Assembly: GCA_963822825.1 (NCBI GenBank)
Contig: CAWGIW010000006.1
Location: forward strand, 482,158-546,157
Length of the DNA: 64,000 nucleotides
Reading direction: 5' to 3'
Source of the DNA: JAWWPY01 sp963822825
Lineage (GTDB): Bacteria > Actinomycetota > Actinomycetes > Streptosporangiales > Streptosporangiaceae
Both the position numbers and the translations under genes were made by a program. The notes under the pieces were generated by a model that saw only the letters and a program-made list of their open reading frames with translations, was not told where the DNA came from and searched no databases. Below are positions 45,215 through 52,839 of this stretch, piece by piece (positions within the stretch are counted from its first letter, which is position 1; each line of letters starts with the position of its first letter).

Positions 45215-46458
45215 CCGGCGATGATGATCTCGTCGGATTTGTAGGTGGAGAGCAGGTCGTGGCCGTCGTCGGTGACCAGGAGCATTTCCTCGAGGCGGAC
45301 GCCGAAGTCGTGGACCTTGCCGTGCTGGGTTTCCAGGGCGAAGACCATGCCGGGGGTGATTTCCTCGGGGTAGTCCAGGGACCAGATCCGGGAGATCACC
45401 GGCCGGTCGTATTGCGCCAGGCCGAGCCCGTGGCCCCACAGGTTGGCGGCGGCCTGGTCTTCCTCGTCATAGCCCCAGGCTTCTTTGGCTGAGGGCCATT
45501 TGCTGGCGATGTCGCGGGTGCTCACCCCGGGGCGGACAACGTCGATCGCGTCCCACAGCCAGGTGTGCGCGGTGTCGTAATACCGTTTCATCTCATCGGT
45601 CGGCGTGCCGCCCACGCAGTACGTGCGGTACACACACGACTTGAAGCCGTTCCAGGTCAGCGCGGCCAGGTCAATGATCACCAGCTCACCCGGCCGGATG
45701 ATCCGGTCCGAGAAATTACGCCAGTTCGGCCAGGCGTTCGGCCCCGAGGACACGATGATGTCCTCCACGTCCTCCACCCCCGGGATGCTGTAGAGATACT
45801 CGAACCCGAACGCGGCGACCTCATTTTCGGTCATCCCCGGCCGCAGGAACTGGGTGAACTCATAATGCAGCCCATCACAGATCGCCCCCACGATCCGCGC
45901 CGCCTTCTGCTCATCCGGGCTCTTCACCGACCGCGCCTCCATCATCGGCGTCATCCCGTCCACCCACGCCACCCCCGCCCGCCCGAACGCCGCGATCATG
46001 TTGATATCCACGAAATCCACCCCCAGCGGCTGCCCCAGCACCCCCGCCTCCTCCAGATCATTCACCAGCGCCGTAGTGAACTTCGCCACCTGGCTCTCCG
46101 CCGCCGGCCCAGCCGCCCCCTTGATCCAGCTATAGGAATGCCGCACATTCCCCACCGGGATCCACGGATTATGCACCTTCAGATGCATCCCGATATCACC
46201 CTGCTCATACACAATCGGCTCCCGCCCCGCACACAGCACCACATACCGCAAACCCGGCTTCAGCCGGTTCCACCCCGGCGTATACGTCGACGACACATAC
46301 CGCATGTTCTCGTCATACATCAGCAGCAACGCCCCCAGCCCATGCCGCGCCATCGCCTCCCGCGCCCGCCCCAGCCGCCACGCCCGCACCGCCGCCCAGT
46401 TGATACCCTCCCGCCAATCCGTACTCAGCCCACCAAACGCTTCCTTCATCCCTGCCAT
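45211..46458 (-). CDS. M24-family (pita-bread) protein with altered metal site
   Basis: This 415-residue protein has an N-terminal creatinase-type domain and a C-terminal pita-bread fold: MEARSVKSPDEQKAARIVGA, SSGPNAWPNWRNFSDRIIRPGE, HGLGLAQYDRPVISR (His), FALETQHGK (Glu) and VRLEEMLLVTDDG (Glu). The metal-binding pair of Asp is altered: the first is present (VIIDLAALTW) but the second, normally in SDxTRT, is Cys in SCVYRTYCVG. It may therefore bind one metal or none, as in creatinase. Relatives are aminopeptidase P-like hydrolases of peptides and other amides. The start at 46,458 or 46,449 is equally possible. Confidence 0.85.
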   Translation of the reverse strand: MAGMKEAFGGLSTDWREGINWAAVRAWRLGRAREAMARHGLGALLLMYDENMRYVSSTYTPGWNRLKPGLRYVVLCAGREPIVYEQGDIGMHLKVHNPWIPVGNVRHSYSWIKGAAGPAAESQVAKFTTALVNDLEEAGVLGQPLGVDFVDINMIAAFGRAGVAWVDGMTPMMEARSVKSPDEQKAARIVGAICDGLHYEFTQFLRPGMTENEVAAFGFEYLYSIPGVEDVEDIIVSSGPNAWPNWRNFSDRIIRPGELVIIDLAALTWNGFKSCVYRTYCVGGTPTDEMKRYYDTAHTWLWDAIDVVRPGVSTRDIASKWPSAKEAWGYDEEDQAAANLWGHGLGLAQYDRPVISRIWSLDYPEEITPGMVFALETQHGKVHDFGVRLEEMLLVTDDGHDLLSTYKSDEIIIAG

Positions 46459-46496
46459 CCTTTCCCTGTGGGAGGGCCTCCCGGAGGCTTTGCCCT

Positions 46497-47447
46497 CTAG
46501 GGCCGCACCGGATAGTCGGGCTGGCCACCGGTCAGCACCTTGATGATCTGGGTCGCGGCCTTTTGCTGTGATTCAGCGATGGACTCTTCGGAGTAATACG
46601 CCATGTGCGGGGTGACCAGCAGGTTCGGGAGGTCGTCCGGGAGCCGCCCCGCAGGCGGCTCCCGGTCAAGGACGTCGAGGGCCGCGGCGCGGATCTGCCC
46701 GGCTCGCAGCGCGTCGATCAGGGCATCGATGTCGACGAGCGGGCCCCGCGCGGTGTTGACCAGCACCGCCTCCGGCTTCATCGCGGCCAGCCCCGCCGCC
46801 CCGATCAGGCCCCGGGTCTGCGGCGTCAGCGGCGCGTGCAGCGAAACCGCGTCGCAGCCGGCCAGCAGCTCGCCCAATGGGACCAGTGGCGGAATATCAG
46901 GGGCGGGCGATACGAAGGGGTCGTGCACCACCACCTCGCAGCGCAGCGCCGCGAGATAGCTGGCCAGCAGCCTGGCGATGCGGCCGAACCCGACCAGCCC
47001 GATCCGCTGCGTGGAAAACCGCCGGATCGGCCGGAGCCCATCCAGACCCCAGCCCCCCCTGGCGACCAGCCTGGCCGCCTCCGGCACCCGGCGAGTCAGC
47101 GAGAGCAGCAGGGCGAGCGTGTGTACCGCGACCTCCTCGACGCTGTAGTCGGGCACGTTGGTGACGACCACGCCGCGCCGGGCCGCCGCCGCCAGGTCCA
47201 CATTGTCCACCCCGATGCCGTACCGGGCCACGATCTGGCAGGCCGGAAGGCGGGACAGGAGATCGTCGGTGATCGGCATGTAGGTGTTGAGCAAGGCATC
47301 GGCGTCCGTTCCCAACCGCACGACACCGTCCGGGGTGCCGTCCGCGACCTCCAGGTGGCCACCGATCCCGGCCAGCAGCGCGGCCTCGGTGTCGATGCTC
47401 GGGAACACCTGGTCGGTGACGACGACCTTGAAACGCCGGCTCATCAT
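46497..47447 (-). CDS. D-isomer-specific 2-hydroxyacid dehydrogenase
   Basis: This 316-residue protein contains IVARYGIGVDNVDLAAAA, the NAD motif GLVGFGRIARLLA, VNTARGPLVD (catalytic Arg), DVLDREPP (catalytic Glu) and TPHMAYYSEES (catalytic His). It is of the phosphoglycerate/hydroxypyruvate dehydrogenase type, converting a 2-keto acid to the D-2-hydroxy acid or back. It is the first gene of the minus operon and is divergent from the XRE-cupin regulator. Confidence 0.9.
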   Translation of the reverse strand: MMSRRFKVVVTDQVFPSIDTEAALLAGIGGHLEVADGTPDGVVRLGTDADALLNTYMPITDDLLSRLPACQIVARYGIGVDNVDLAAAARRGVVVTNVPDYSVEEVAVHTLALLLSLTRRVPEAARLVARGGWGLDGLRPIRRFSTQRIGLVGFGRIARLLASYLAALRCEVVVHDPFVSPAPDIPPLVPLGELLAGCDAVSLHAPLTPQTRGLIGAAGLAAMKPEAVLVNTARGPLVDIDALIDALRAGQIRAAALDVLDREPPAGRLPDDLPNLLVTPHMAYYSEESIAESQQKAATQIIKVLTGGQPDYPVRP

Positions 47448-47619
47448 GGCGCTCGTCTCCCCTGGTGCGGCTGCTGTGACAACCGTGCCTCCGTCTCTGT
47501 GTGGCAGCGCTGGGCAGTGTAGGCCGGTCCGGGAGAACTTTGTGGCAGGCGGGAACGCCAGCCAGAAGGAATGACGGGTAGTTCAGTGACAATAAATGCA
47601 GGTGAGACTGTCGATCCAG

Positions 47620-47660
47620 ACGATAGCAGTACTAAACCAGCAGGGGAACCCCCTGGTGGG
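47620..47660. promoter_or_regulatory. Probable XRE-cupin operator/promoter region
   Basis: The 239-bp intergenic region between the divergent dehydrogenase and the XRE-cupin gene is AT-richer than its surroundings. An imperfect inverted repeat around 47,637-47,659, CCAGCAGGGG-AAC-CCCCTGGTGG, lies about 30 bp before the regulator start. XRE-cupin regulators bind imperfect palindromes in such divergent regions. No clear -10/-35 pair was identified. Confidence 0.45.
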
Positions 47661-47686
47661 GTGCCTCCAGTAGCATTGCTTACACC

Positions 47687-48487
47687 ATGACTGACACGAG
47701 TAGGACTACTGAAGCGACCGCTGGCGGCGGCCCGCGGGCACGGCGCGGCGGGCGTGCGCCGGAGCCGGTGCGGAGCGCGTCCCCGGCGGATCTGGCCAGT
47801 GATATCGGGCGGCGCCTGGCGGCGCATCGTGGGAAGCGCGGGAAGAGGGTCGCCGAGCTCGCCCGAGAGGTAGGCGTAACCCCCAGCCTGATCAGCCAGA
47901 TCGAACGCGGCCAGTCTCGCCCGTCCGTCTCAACACTGTTCGCGATGGCGCAGGCGCTGCAAATCCCCGTGGACGCGTTCTTCCGCGAGCCGGCGGGGGC
48001 GGCGGGGCCGGCCGCACCACCGGCTGCGCCCCCGCCGGTGGTGGTGGCGCTGCCGCCAGCCCCGGAAGGGTGGGCCACTCTGGTGCGGCAGCCCCCCGAA
48101 CCCGACGGCCACGGCCGGTACATGGTCTGCCGCGGCGACCGGGCCACCATCGACATCGAAGGCGGGGTGCGCTGGGAGCGGCTCACCCCGCAGACCATGC
48201 GCCACCTCGATTTCTTTGAGCTTGTCTACGGCCCGGGTGCCCAGTCCAACCCGACCCTTTACTCCCATCCAGGCACTGAGATGGTGCTCGTCACGAGCGG
48301 GTGCCTGGACATCACCGTCGGGTTCGAGCACTACCAGCTCGAACCAGGCGACAGCATGCAGTTCCCATCCTCCATGCCGCACCGGTACGCGAACCCCACC
48401 GAAGGCACGACCCGCGCGGTGACGGTGATCCTCTACGACTGCCCCGACAACGCTCCCCAGGCACCCCCGGACGCCCGGACCCGGTGA
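47687..48487 (+). CDS. XRE-family regulator with C-terminal cupin
   Basis: This 266-residue protein has an HTH (KRVAELAREVGVTPSLISQIERGQSRPS, read in parts, residues 53-82), a Pro/Ala linker and a cupin domain (HPGTEMVLVTSGCLDITVGF, LEPGDSMQFPSSMPHRY) that senses a small acid or amine. Such regulators control adjacent amino acid or amine catabolism. Being divergent from the minus operon, it is the likely regulator of the catabolic island. Confidence 0.93.
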   Translation: MTDTSRTTEATAGGGPRARRGGRAPEPVRSASPADLASDIGRRLAAHRGKRGKRVAELAREVGVTPSLISQIERGQSRPSVSTLFAMAQALQIPVDAFFREPAGAAGPAAPPAAPPPVVVALPPAPEGWATLVRQPPEPDGHGRYMVCRGDRATIDIEGGVRWERLTPQTMRHLDFFELVYGPGAQSNPTLYSHPGTEMVLVTSGCLDITVGFEHYQLEPGDSMQFPSSMPHRYANPTEGTTRAVTVILYDCPDNAPQAPPDARTR

Positions 48488-48581
48488 CGCGACAAGCGGG
48501 CCGCTGGCTCTGGCCGGGCCGTGGTTCGGCCGTCAGTGAACGAGCGTCACGGTGACGGGCGGCAGGGGTGAAGATGCTGCC

Positions 48582-49119
48582 ATGGCGCAGTTCACGTCCT
48601 ATGACGGCACCAAGCTCGCGTTCCGCCGGGCCGGGGCCGGGCGGCCGCTGGTCTGCCTGCCCGGCGGGCCCGGCCGGACCCCCGGCTACCTGGGCGGCCT
48701 CGGCGGGCTCGGAGTCCTGGTACTCCGACGCGCAGGCCGCGATACAGGCAGCGGAGGCCGGTGACGACTCGGCGGAGACCCGCCTGCGCTACATGCCATT
48801 CTTCTATGGCCGCTGGGACGACGCCGCGCGGGCGCATGCGCTGGTGGGATTCAGCGAGCGGGCCAGGGCGGTGCAGGCCGGTTTCTACGCTCCGGGAGCG
48901 TTCGACCCGCCGGCCGCCAGGGCCGGGCTGGCTCGAGTCACCGCACCGGTCATGGTGTACGCGGGCGAAGCCGAGATCGGCCCCACCGCCGAACTCGCCG
49001 CCGAGATGGCCGGGCTCTTCCCCGGCTGGGAACTCACGGTACAACCTGGCGCCGGTCACTACCCGTGGCTGGATGATCCCGCCTGGTTCACCGCCAAGCT
49101 GCTGGCCTTCCTGGGCTGA
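48582..49119 (+). pseudogene. Alpha/beta hydrolase with large internal deletion
   Basis: The ATG at 48,582 starts MAQFTSYDGTKLAFRRAGAG and the oxyanion strand LVCLPGGPGRTPGYLG. At about 48,717 the sequence jumps, with a frame change, to ESWYSDAQAAIQAAEAGDDS, then runs normally (FYGRWDDAARAHALVGF, VMVYAGEAEIGPTAELA, GAGHYPWLDDPAWF) to 49,119. About 120 residues are missing, including the nucleophile elbow (GxSxG) and the DxRG region. The catalytic Asp and His parts (YAGE, GHYPW) remain. The family is proline iminopeptidase-like hydrolases. The gene cannot be active as shown. Confidence 0.75.
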
Positions 49120-49138
49120 CCCCTAGAGCCAGCCTGGG

Positions 49139-49606
49139 TCAGGCCAGCGGACCAGGCCGGGGGCTTCCGCCGGAATCCGCGTCCGCGGCGGCCTGCAGGC
49201 GGCGGAGCAGCCCGGCCAGCTGGTGCCTCTCGGCGGCCGTGAGCACGTCGAACAGCTCCGCCGCGGCCGAGTCATGCATGGCGCGGAGCCGGCGCAGCTG
49301 ACTGAGTCCGTCTGGGGTGATCTCGAGCAGCGTCGCGCGCCGGTCGGCCGGGTCGGGCAGCCGCACCACCATGCCTTCCTTTTCCATGGCGTCGGCGATC
49401 GTCGTCACGGTCCGGGGGACGACCCCAAGCGCCGCGCTCAGCTCGTTCATTCGCATCCGCTCGGCGGGCTCGAGCGCGCTCAGAACCCGGAACCTGGCCA
49501 GGGACAGCCCGGCCGCGCTCATCTGGGCGTTCGTCCGGTTATGGGTGGCGTGCGCTATGGCCCTGAACTGCTCCATCAGCTGGACACTGCTCAGCCCGGG
49601 TTCCAC
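49139..49606 (-). CDS. MarR-family transcriptional regulator
   Basis: This 155-residue protein has SLARFRVLSALEPAERMRMNELSAALGVVPRTVTTIADAMEKEG (read in parts) as winged helix with RLPDPADRRATLLEIT wing. It starts at GTG 49,606. It is divergent from the DUF2218 gene with two palindromes between, suggesting autoregulation. Ligand unknown; MarR proteins often respond to phenolic compounds or oxidants. Confidence 0.92.
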   Translation of the reverse strand: MEPGLSSVQLMEQFRAIAHATHNRTNAQMSAAGLSLARFRVLSALEPAERMRMNELSAALGVVPRTVTTIADAMEKEGMVVRLPDPADRRATLLEITPDGLSQLRRLRAMHDSAAAELFDVLTAAERHQLAGLLRRLQAAADADSGGSPRPGPLA

Positions 49607-49639
49607 TGCTTGACCCCCGCCTATTGACCCTCTGTCTAA

Positions 49640-49663
49640 TTACTGAGTAATCTCACAATGTGA
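49640..49663. promoter_or_regulatory. MarR-type operators in an AT-rich intergenic gap
   Basis: Two perfect palindromes with a single central base lie side by side: TTACTGAGTAA (49,640-49,650) and TCACAATGTGA (49,653-49,663), about 35-55 bp upstream of the MarR start and about 115-140 bp upstream of the DUF2218 start. The short stretch is strikingly AT-rich for this genome. MarR dimers bind such 10-11-bp symmetric sites. Confidence 0.6.
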
Positions 49664-49779
49664 ATCAACATAAACCTGTCTCTCATTATAGGCATTCTCA
49701 AGGCAGTACGGTATGCGCCAGCCCCACCAGCCCGGGCGATCCGGGCCTGGCTGGTCGCCCTCACCAGAACGGAAGACGC

Positions 49780-50151
49780 ATGCTGACCAGCGAAGCCCGC
49801 ATCCAGACCGAGCACCCAAGCCGGTACCTCGTCCGGCTCTGCCGCCACGCCGACAGCATCGGCCGCAAGCTCCTCCAGCTCCACCCCGGCAACGCGCAGG
49901 CGCGCCCTGAGGTGCAGCACGTTCAATGGTCCGACACCGCCGGGACCCTCACATTGAACTGGGGCAGGTGCACCATGCAAGCCTGCCCGGACACGCTGAC
50001 GGTGCGCGCCGAAGCGACGAACGAGGAGAACCTTCAGCGGATCCAGGATCTCATCACCCGGGATCTCGAAAGATTCGGCCGACGCGACCACCTGAGGGTG
50101 AGCTGGCAGCGGCCCCAAGCACCCGCGGTCCAGGCGGACACGGCCGGCTAA
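49780..50151 (+). CDS. DUF2218 family small protein
   Basis: This 123-residue protein matches DUF2218 in layout: ARIQTEHPSRYLVRLCRHA at the start, a two-strand middle (TLTLNWGRCTMQACPDTLTVRAEA) and NLQRIQDLITRDLERFGRRD at the end. The start ATG 49,780 has GGAAG upstream. DUF2218 proteins often lie next to iron or siderophore-utilisation genes; here the only neighbour is the MarR regulator, which may control it. Function unknown. Confidence 0.85.
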   Translation: MLTSEARIQTEHPSRYLVRLCRHADSIGRKLLQLHPGNAQARPEVQHVQWSDTAGTLTLNWGRCTMQACPDTLTVRAEATNEENLQRIQDLITRDLERFGRRDHLRVSWQRPQAPAVQADTAG

Positions 50152-50188
50152 CCCGAGCGCGCGCACACGCGGGCCGGCGGCGGCCAGA

Positions 50189-50791
50189 TCATCCGCCTGC
50201 GGTGATCAGTGCCTCGTCACCGATCGCGGCCCGGACCCTCAGCCGCGCGTGGTGCAGGCGGCTCTTGAACGCGGCCTCGCTGACCCCGGCGATCTTCGCG
50301 GCCTCTCGGGTTGACAGGCCCTCGATGTCACGCAGCACGATCGCGGTCCGCTGCGGTGGCGGCAGGTCGGCCAGGGCCTGGTCAAGGGCGGTGCGCAGCT
50401 CCTTGTTCTCGGCCTGCCAGGTGGGCTCGTCGCGGGAGGAAGCGGGTAGCTGCGTTGCCTCGGCATCGATCGGGACGTCGGCTGGCCGGCGAGACCTTTT
50501 CGCCAGCGCGCGGTTGGCTTCGTTCACCGCGATCCGGTAGAGCCAGGTGAAGAAACCGGACCGGCCCTCGAAGCGGGCGATGCCCTGCCAGGCGCGCAGC
50601 ATGACCTCCTGGGCCACGTCTCCAGCCTCACCGCGGTCGCCGAGCAGCCGCAGCAGCACCGCGAACAGGCGGTCGGCGTGCGCGCTGGCCAGTTGTTCGA
50701 ACGCGTTGACGTCCCCGGCCGCGGCCCGGGCGACCAGGTTTGCCTCGGTTTGAGCCCGCCCGTGAACACGATTGTCGCCCCGCCGTGACAT
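50189..50791 (-). CDS. ECF RNA polymerase sigma factor
   Basis: This sigma-70 factor of about 200 residues has region 2 (DVNAFEQLASAHADRLFAVLLRLLGD, EVMLRAWQGIARFEGRSGFFTWLYRIAVNEA, read in parts) and region 4 (LPPPQRTAIVLRDIEGLSTREAAKIAGVSEAAFKSRLHHAR). It belongs to the SigE/RpoE-like ECF groups. The ATG at 50,791 overlaps the stop of the upstream anti-sigma gene (TGATG). Regulation by that anti-sigma is expected. Confidence 0.92.
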   Translation of the reverse strand: MSRRGDNRVHGRAQTEANLVARAAAGDVNAFEQLASAHADRLFAVLLRLLGDRGEAGDVAQEVMLRAWQGIARFEGRSGFFTWLYRIAVNEANRALAKRSRRPADVPIDAEATQLPASSRDEPTWQAENKELRTALDQALADLPPPQRTAIVLRDIEGLSTREAAKIAGVSEAAFKSRLHHARLRVRAAIGDEALITAGG

Positions 50792-51051
50792 CACGCGCGG
50801 CGCGGCGGGGCCGGCGAGGCACGCACCCGGTCGAAGATACCCGCCGGAGCGCGCACGCCCGCCAGGCCGTCAAGCCCCTGGATCATGTGCACCAGGGCCC
50901 GCATCGCGAGGATGCCGCGCCCGCAGTCAACGCAATTCCGGGCGTGACGGCCCAGACGCCGTTGGGCGCGGCGGCCGAGGTCCCCCTCGACGTAATGAGA
51001 GAGATGCTGCTGCGACCAATGATGATCATCGGTGTGGCGCAGCAGCATCAT
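50791..51051 (-). CDS. Zinc-finger anti-sigma factor (ZAS)
   Basis: This 86-residue cytoplasmic protein has HLSHYVEGDLGRRAQRRLGRHARNCVDCG, the ZAS His-(x)n-His-x3-Cys-x2-Cys metal motif, and lacks a membrane helix. It is likely redox- or zinc-responsive. It is upstream of its sigma gene, the reverse of the usual order. ATGs at 51,051 and 51,048 are both possible; AGGAGAC is upstream. Confidence 0.82.
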   Translation of the reverse strand: MMLLRHTDDHHWSQQHLSHYVEGDLGRRAQRRLGRHARNCVDCGRGILAMRALVHMIQGLDGLAGVRAPAGIFDRVRASPAPPRRA

Positions 51052-51172
51052 GACGTCTCCTGTCGCTGCTCTCCTGAACCGGTCATCAAGGTTGCGGCGT
51101 GGAACCACCGTAGTGGGCCAGCCCGGGCTCTGGAACGGCTGGGCCGCACTGGCCCAGCCGCGTGCGGGCCGG

Positions 51173-51664
51173 TCAGGCAGGCCCCGCGTCGCCCTGATCC
51201 GCGTCCGCCGTCGCGGGCTCGAAGGCCAGCGAGCAGGAGTTGATGCAGTAGCGGTCACCCGTCGGAGCGGGCCCGTCCGGGAAGACATGGCCCAGATGCC
51301 CGCCACAGCGCCGGCACACCACCTCGGTACGCCGCATGAACAGGCTGTTGTCCGAGCGCAGCTCGACGGCCTCCGCGACCGCCGGCTCGTAGAAGCTCGG
51401 CCAGCCGGTGCCCGACTCAAACTTGGCGTCGGACCGGAACACCACGTTCCCGCAGCCTGCGCAGCGGTAGGAACCGTCGTCATGGTTGCGGACGTACTCG
51501 CCGGTGAAAGGCCGCTCGGTGTCGCCCTGGCGCAAGACGCCGTACTGCTGGGGAGTCAGCTGCTTGCGCCACTGCTCATCGGGCTTCTGGATCTCTCGTG
51601 CTGAGCCTGCGTCAGTCCTGGCTCGTGCGTTGCGCATCTGTCGGGTCCTTTCTTCCGGATCCAT
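51173..51664 (-). CDS. msrB: Peptide-methionine (R)-S-oxide reductase
   Basis: This 163-residue MsrB has PFTGEYVRNHDDGSYRCAGCGNVVF, a CxxC/CxxC zinc site (CAGC and CRRC), SGTGWPSFYEP and RYCINSCSLAFEP carrying the catalytic Cys. It reduces methionine-R-sulfoxide in oxidised proteins. A start at ATG 51,637 (AAAGGA upstream) is also possible. It lies 121 bp upstream of the anti-sigma gene on the same strand, so oxidative stress could connect them. Confidence 0.93.
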   Translation of the reverse strand: MDPEERTRQMRNARARTDAGSAREIQKPDEQWRKQLTPQQYGVLRQGDTERPFTGEYVRNHDDGSYRCAGCGNVVFRSDAKFESGTGWPSFYEPAVAEAVELRSDNSLFMRRTEVVCRRCGGHLGHVFPDGPAPTGDRYCINSCSLAFEPATADADQGDAGPA

Positions 51665-51871
51665 CGCTCTCTTAGACCCGCGCCCCGGCGAAACGATTCA
51701 TTCCGGCCGCCGGGCTTCACCCGTGGAGCTTCGCCTGGCTCACCGGCACATGACCCGTCCGGCAACCGACGCGCGGCGGACAGACTGACACCGATGTCCG
51801 TTTCGTTCAAGACGCCGCGGCCGCTGGGCCGTTGACTGGACGTCATCAGCGTCGTCGACCTAGGGACAGCC

Positions 51872-52261
51872 GTGTTGCTCGGACTCCGCACCGTCGTGTA
51901 CCCAGCCCCCGACCTCGCCGCGGCCAGAGCGTGGTGGACTGCAGTGCTCGGTGTTCAGCCCTACTTCGACGAGCCGTTCTACGTGGGGTTCGATCCCGGC
52001 GGCTACGAGCTGGGCCTCGACCCGAACGCCGACCCGTCGGTCGGTCCGCGCACGTACTGGGGCGTGCGCAGCATCGCCGCGGCTGAGGAACACATGAGCG
52101 CAACGGGGGCGGTTGTCGTTGAAGCTGTCCGGGATGTTGGGGAAGGCATCAAACTCGGCACGTTCCGCAGCCCGGCCGGGGATCTCGTCGGCCTGATCGA
52201 GAATCCCTTGTTCAAGCTTCAGCCGGCGCCCATCGCCGACAGTGACGGCCCTGGTCGCTAA
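51872..52261 (+). CDS. VOC-superfamily (glyoxalase-like) protein
   Basis: This 129-residue protein folds as two beta-alpha-beta-beta-beta units: TVVYPAPDLAAARAWWTAVLGVQPYF and GVRSIAAAEEHMSATGAVVVEAV, with FRSPAGDLVGLIENP at the end. The start is GTG 51,872. VOC proteins are metal-dependent lyases, dioxygenases or resistance proteins; the ligand is unknown. Confidence 0.88.
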   Translation: MLLGLRTVVYPAPDLAAARAWWTAVLGVQPYFDEPFYVGFDPGGYELGLDPNADPSVGPRTYWGVRSIAAAEEHMSATGAVVVEAVRDVGEGIKLGTFRSPAGDLVGLIENPLFKLQPAPIADSDGPGR

Positions 52262-52310
52262 GTGTCCGCCAGGCTCCCGGCCGGGTCCTGCCGCCTGCGA
52301 CTATGGATGC

Positions 52311-52835
52311 GTGAGCGCCACCCGCCTGGTCACGCTGGACGACGTCCGGGCCATGGCGCACCTGCTCCGCGTCAACCGCGACTTCCTCGCTCCGTGGCAG
52401 CCGATCCAGAACGACGCTTACTTCACGGATGACGGCCAGCGAGCCGTCATCCACGACGCACTCGTCCGGCACGAGCAGGGATCAGTCCTTCCGCACGTCA
52501 TCCTCGACGAATCCGGCCGCGTGGTCGGCCGCATCACGCTGAGCGGCATCGTGCGCGGCGCGTTCCAGTCGTGCAGTCTGGGCTACTGGGTGAGCGCCGC
52601 CGACAACGGGCGCGGCCTGGCCACCGCGGCTGTGCATGACATCATCGGTATGGCGTTCGAGGATCTGAGGCTGCACCGGATCCAGGCGGAAACCCTGCCA
52701 CACAACGTCAGGTCGCAGCGCGTGCTGGAACGCAACGGCTTCGTCCGTTTCGGCGTGGCGCCTGCGTACCTCAACATCGCCGGTAAATGGCAGGACCACG
52801 TCCTGTACCAGGTGGTGAAAGCCGCCCCGGCGTGA
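52311..52835 (+). CDS. GNAT N-acetyltransferase (RimJ/RimL-like)
   Basis: This 174-residue protein has RDFLAPWQPIQNDAYFT, GYWVSAADNGRGLATAAVHDIIGMAFEDL (acetyl-CoA loop, R/Q-GxGxA variant) and RIQAETLPHNVRSQRVLERNGF. It acetylates a protein N-terminus or a small molecule. The GTG at 52,311 is chosen because it fits the family start. It converges on the SARP gene with a 4-bp gap. Confidence 0.9.
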   Translation: MSATRLVTLDDVRAMAHLLRVNRDFLAPWQPIQNDAYFTDDGQRAVIHDALVRHEQGSVLPHVILDESGRVVGRITLSGIVRGAFQSCSLGYWVSAADNGRGLATAAVHDIIGMAFEDLRLHRIQAETLPHNVRSQRVLERNGFVRFGVAPAYLNIAGKWQDHVLYQVVKAAPA

Positions 52836-52839
52836 GCGC

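Noticed and set aside
45211..46458. M24 protein as DMSP lyase DddP
   Set aside because: DddP keeps three Asp metal ligands (DTDLVGSYGICTD pattern); this protein has IDLAALTW and Cys in place of the last Asp, and the overall sequence differs.
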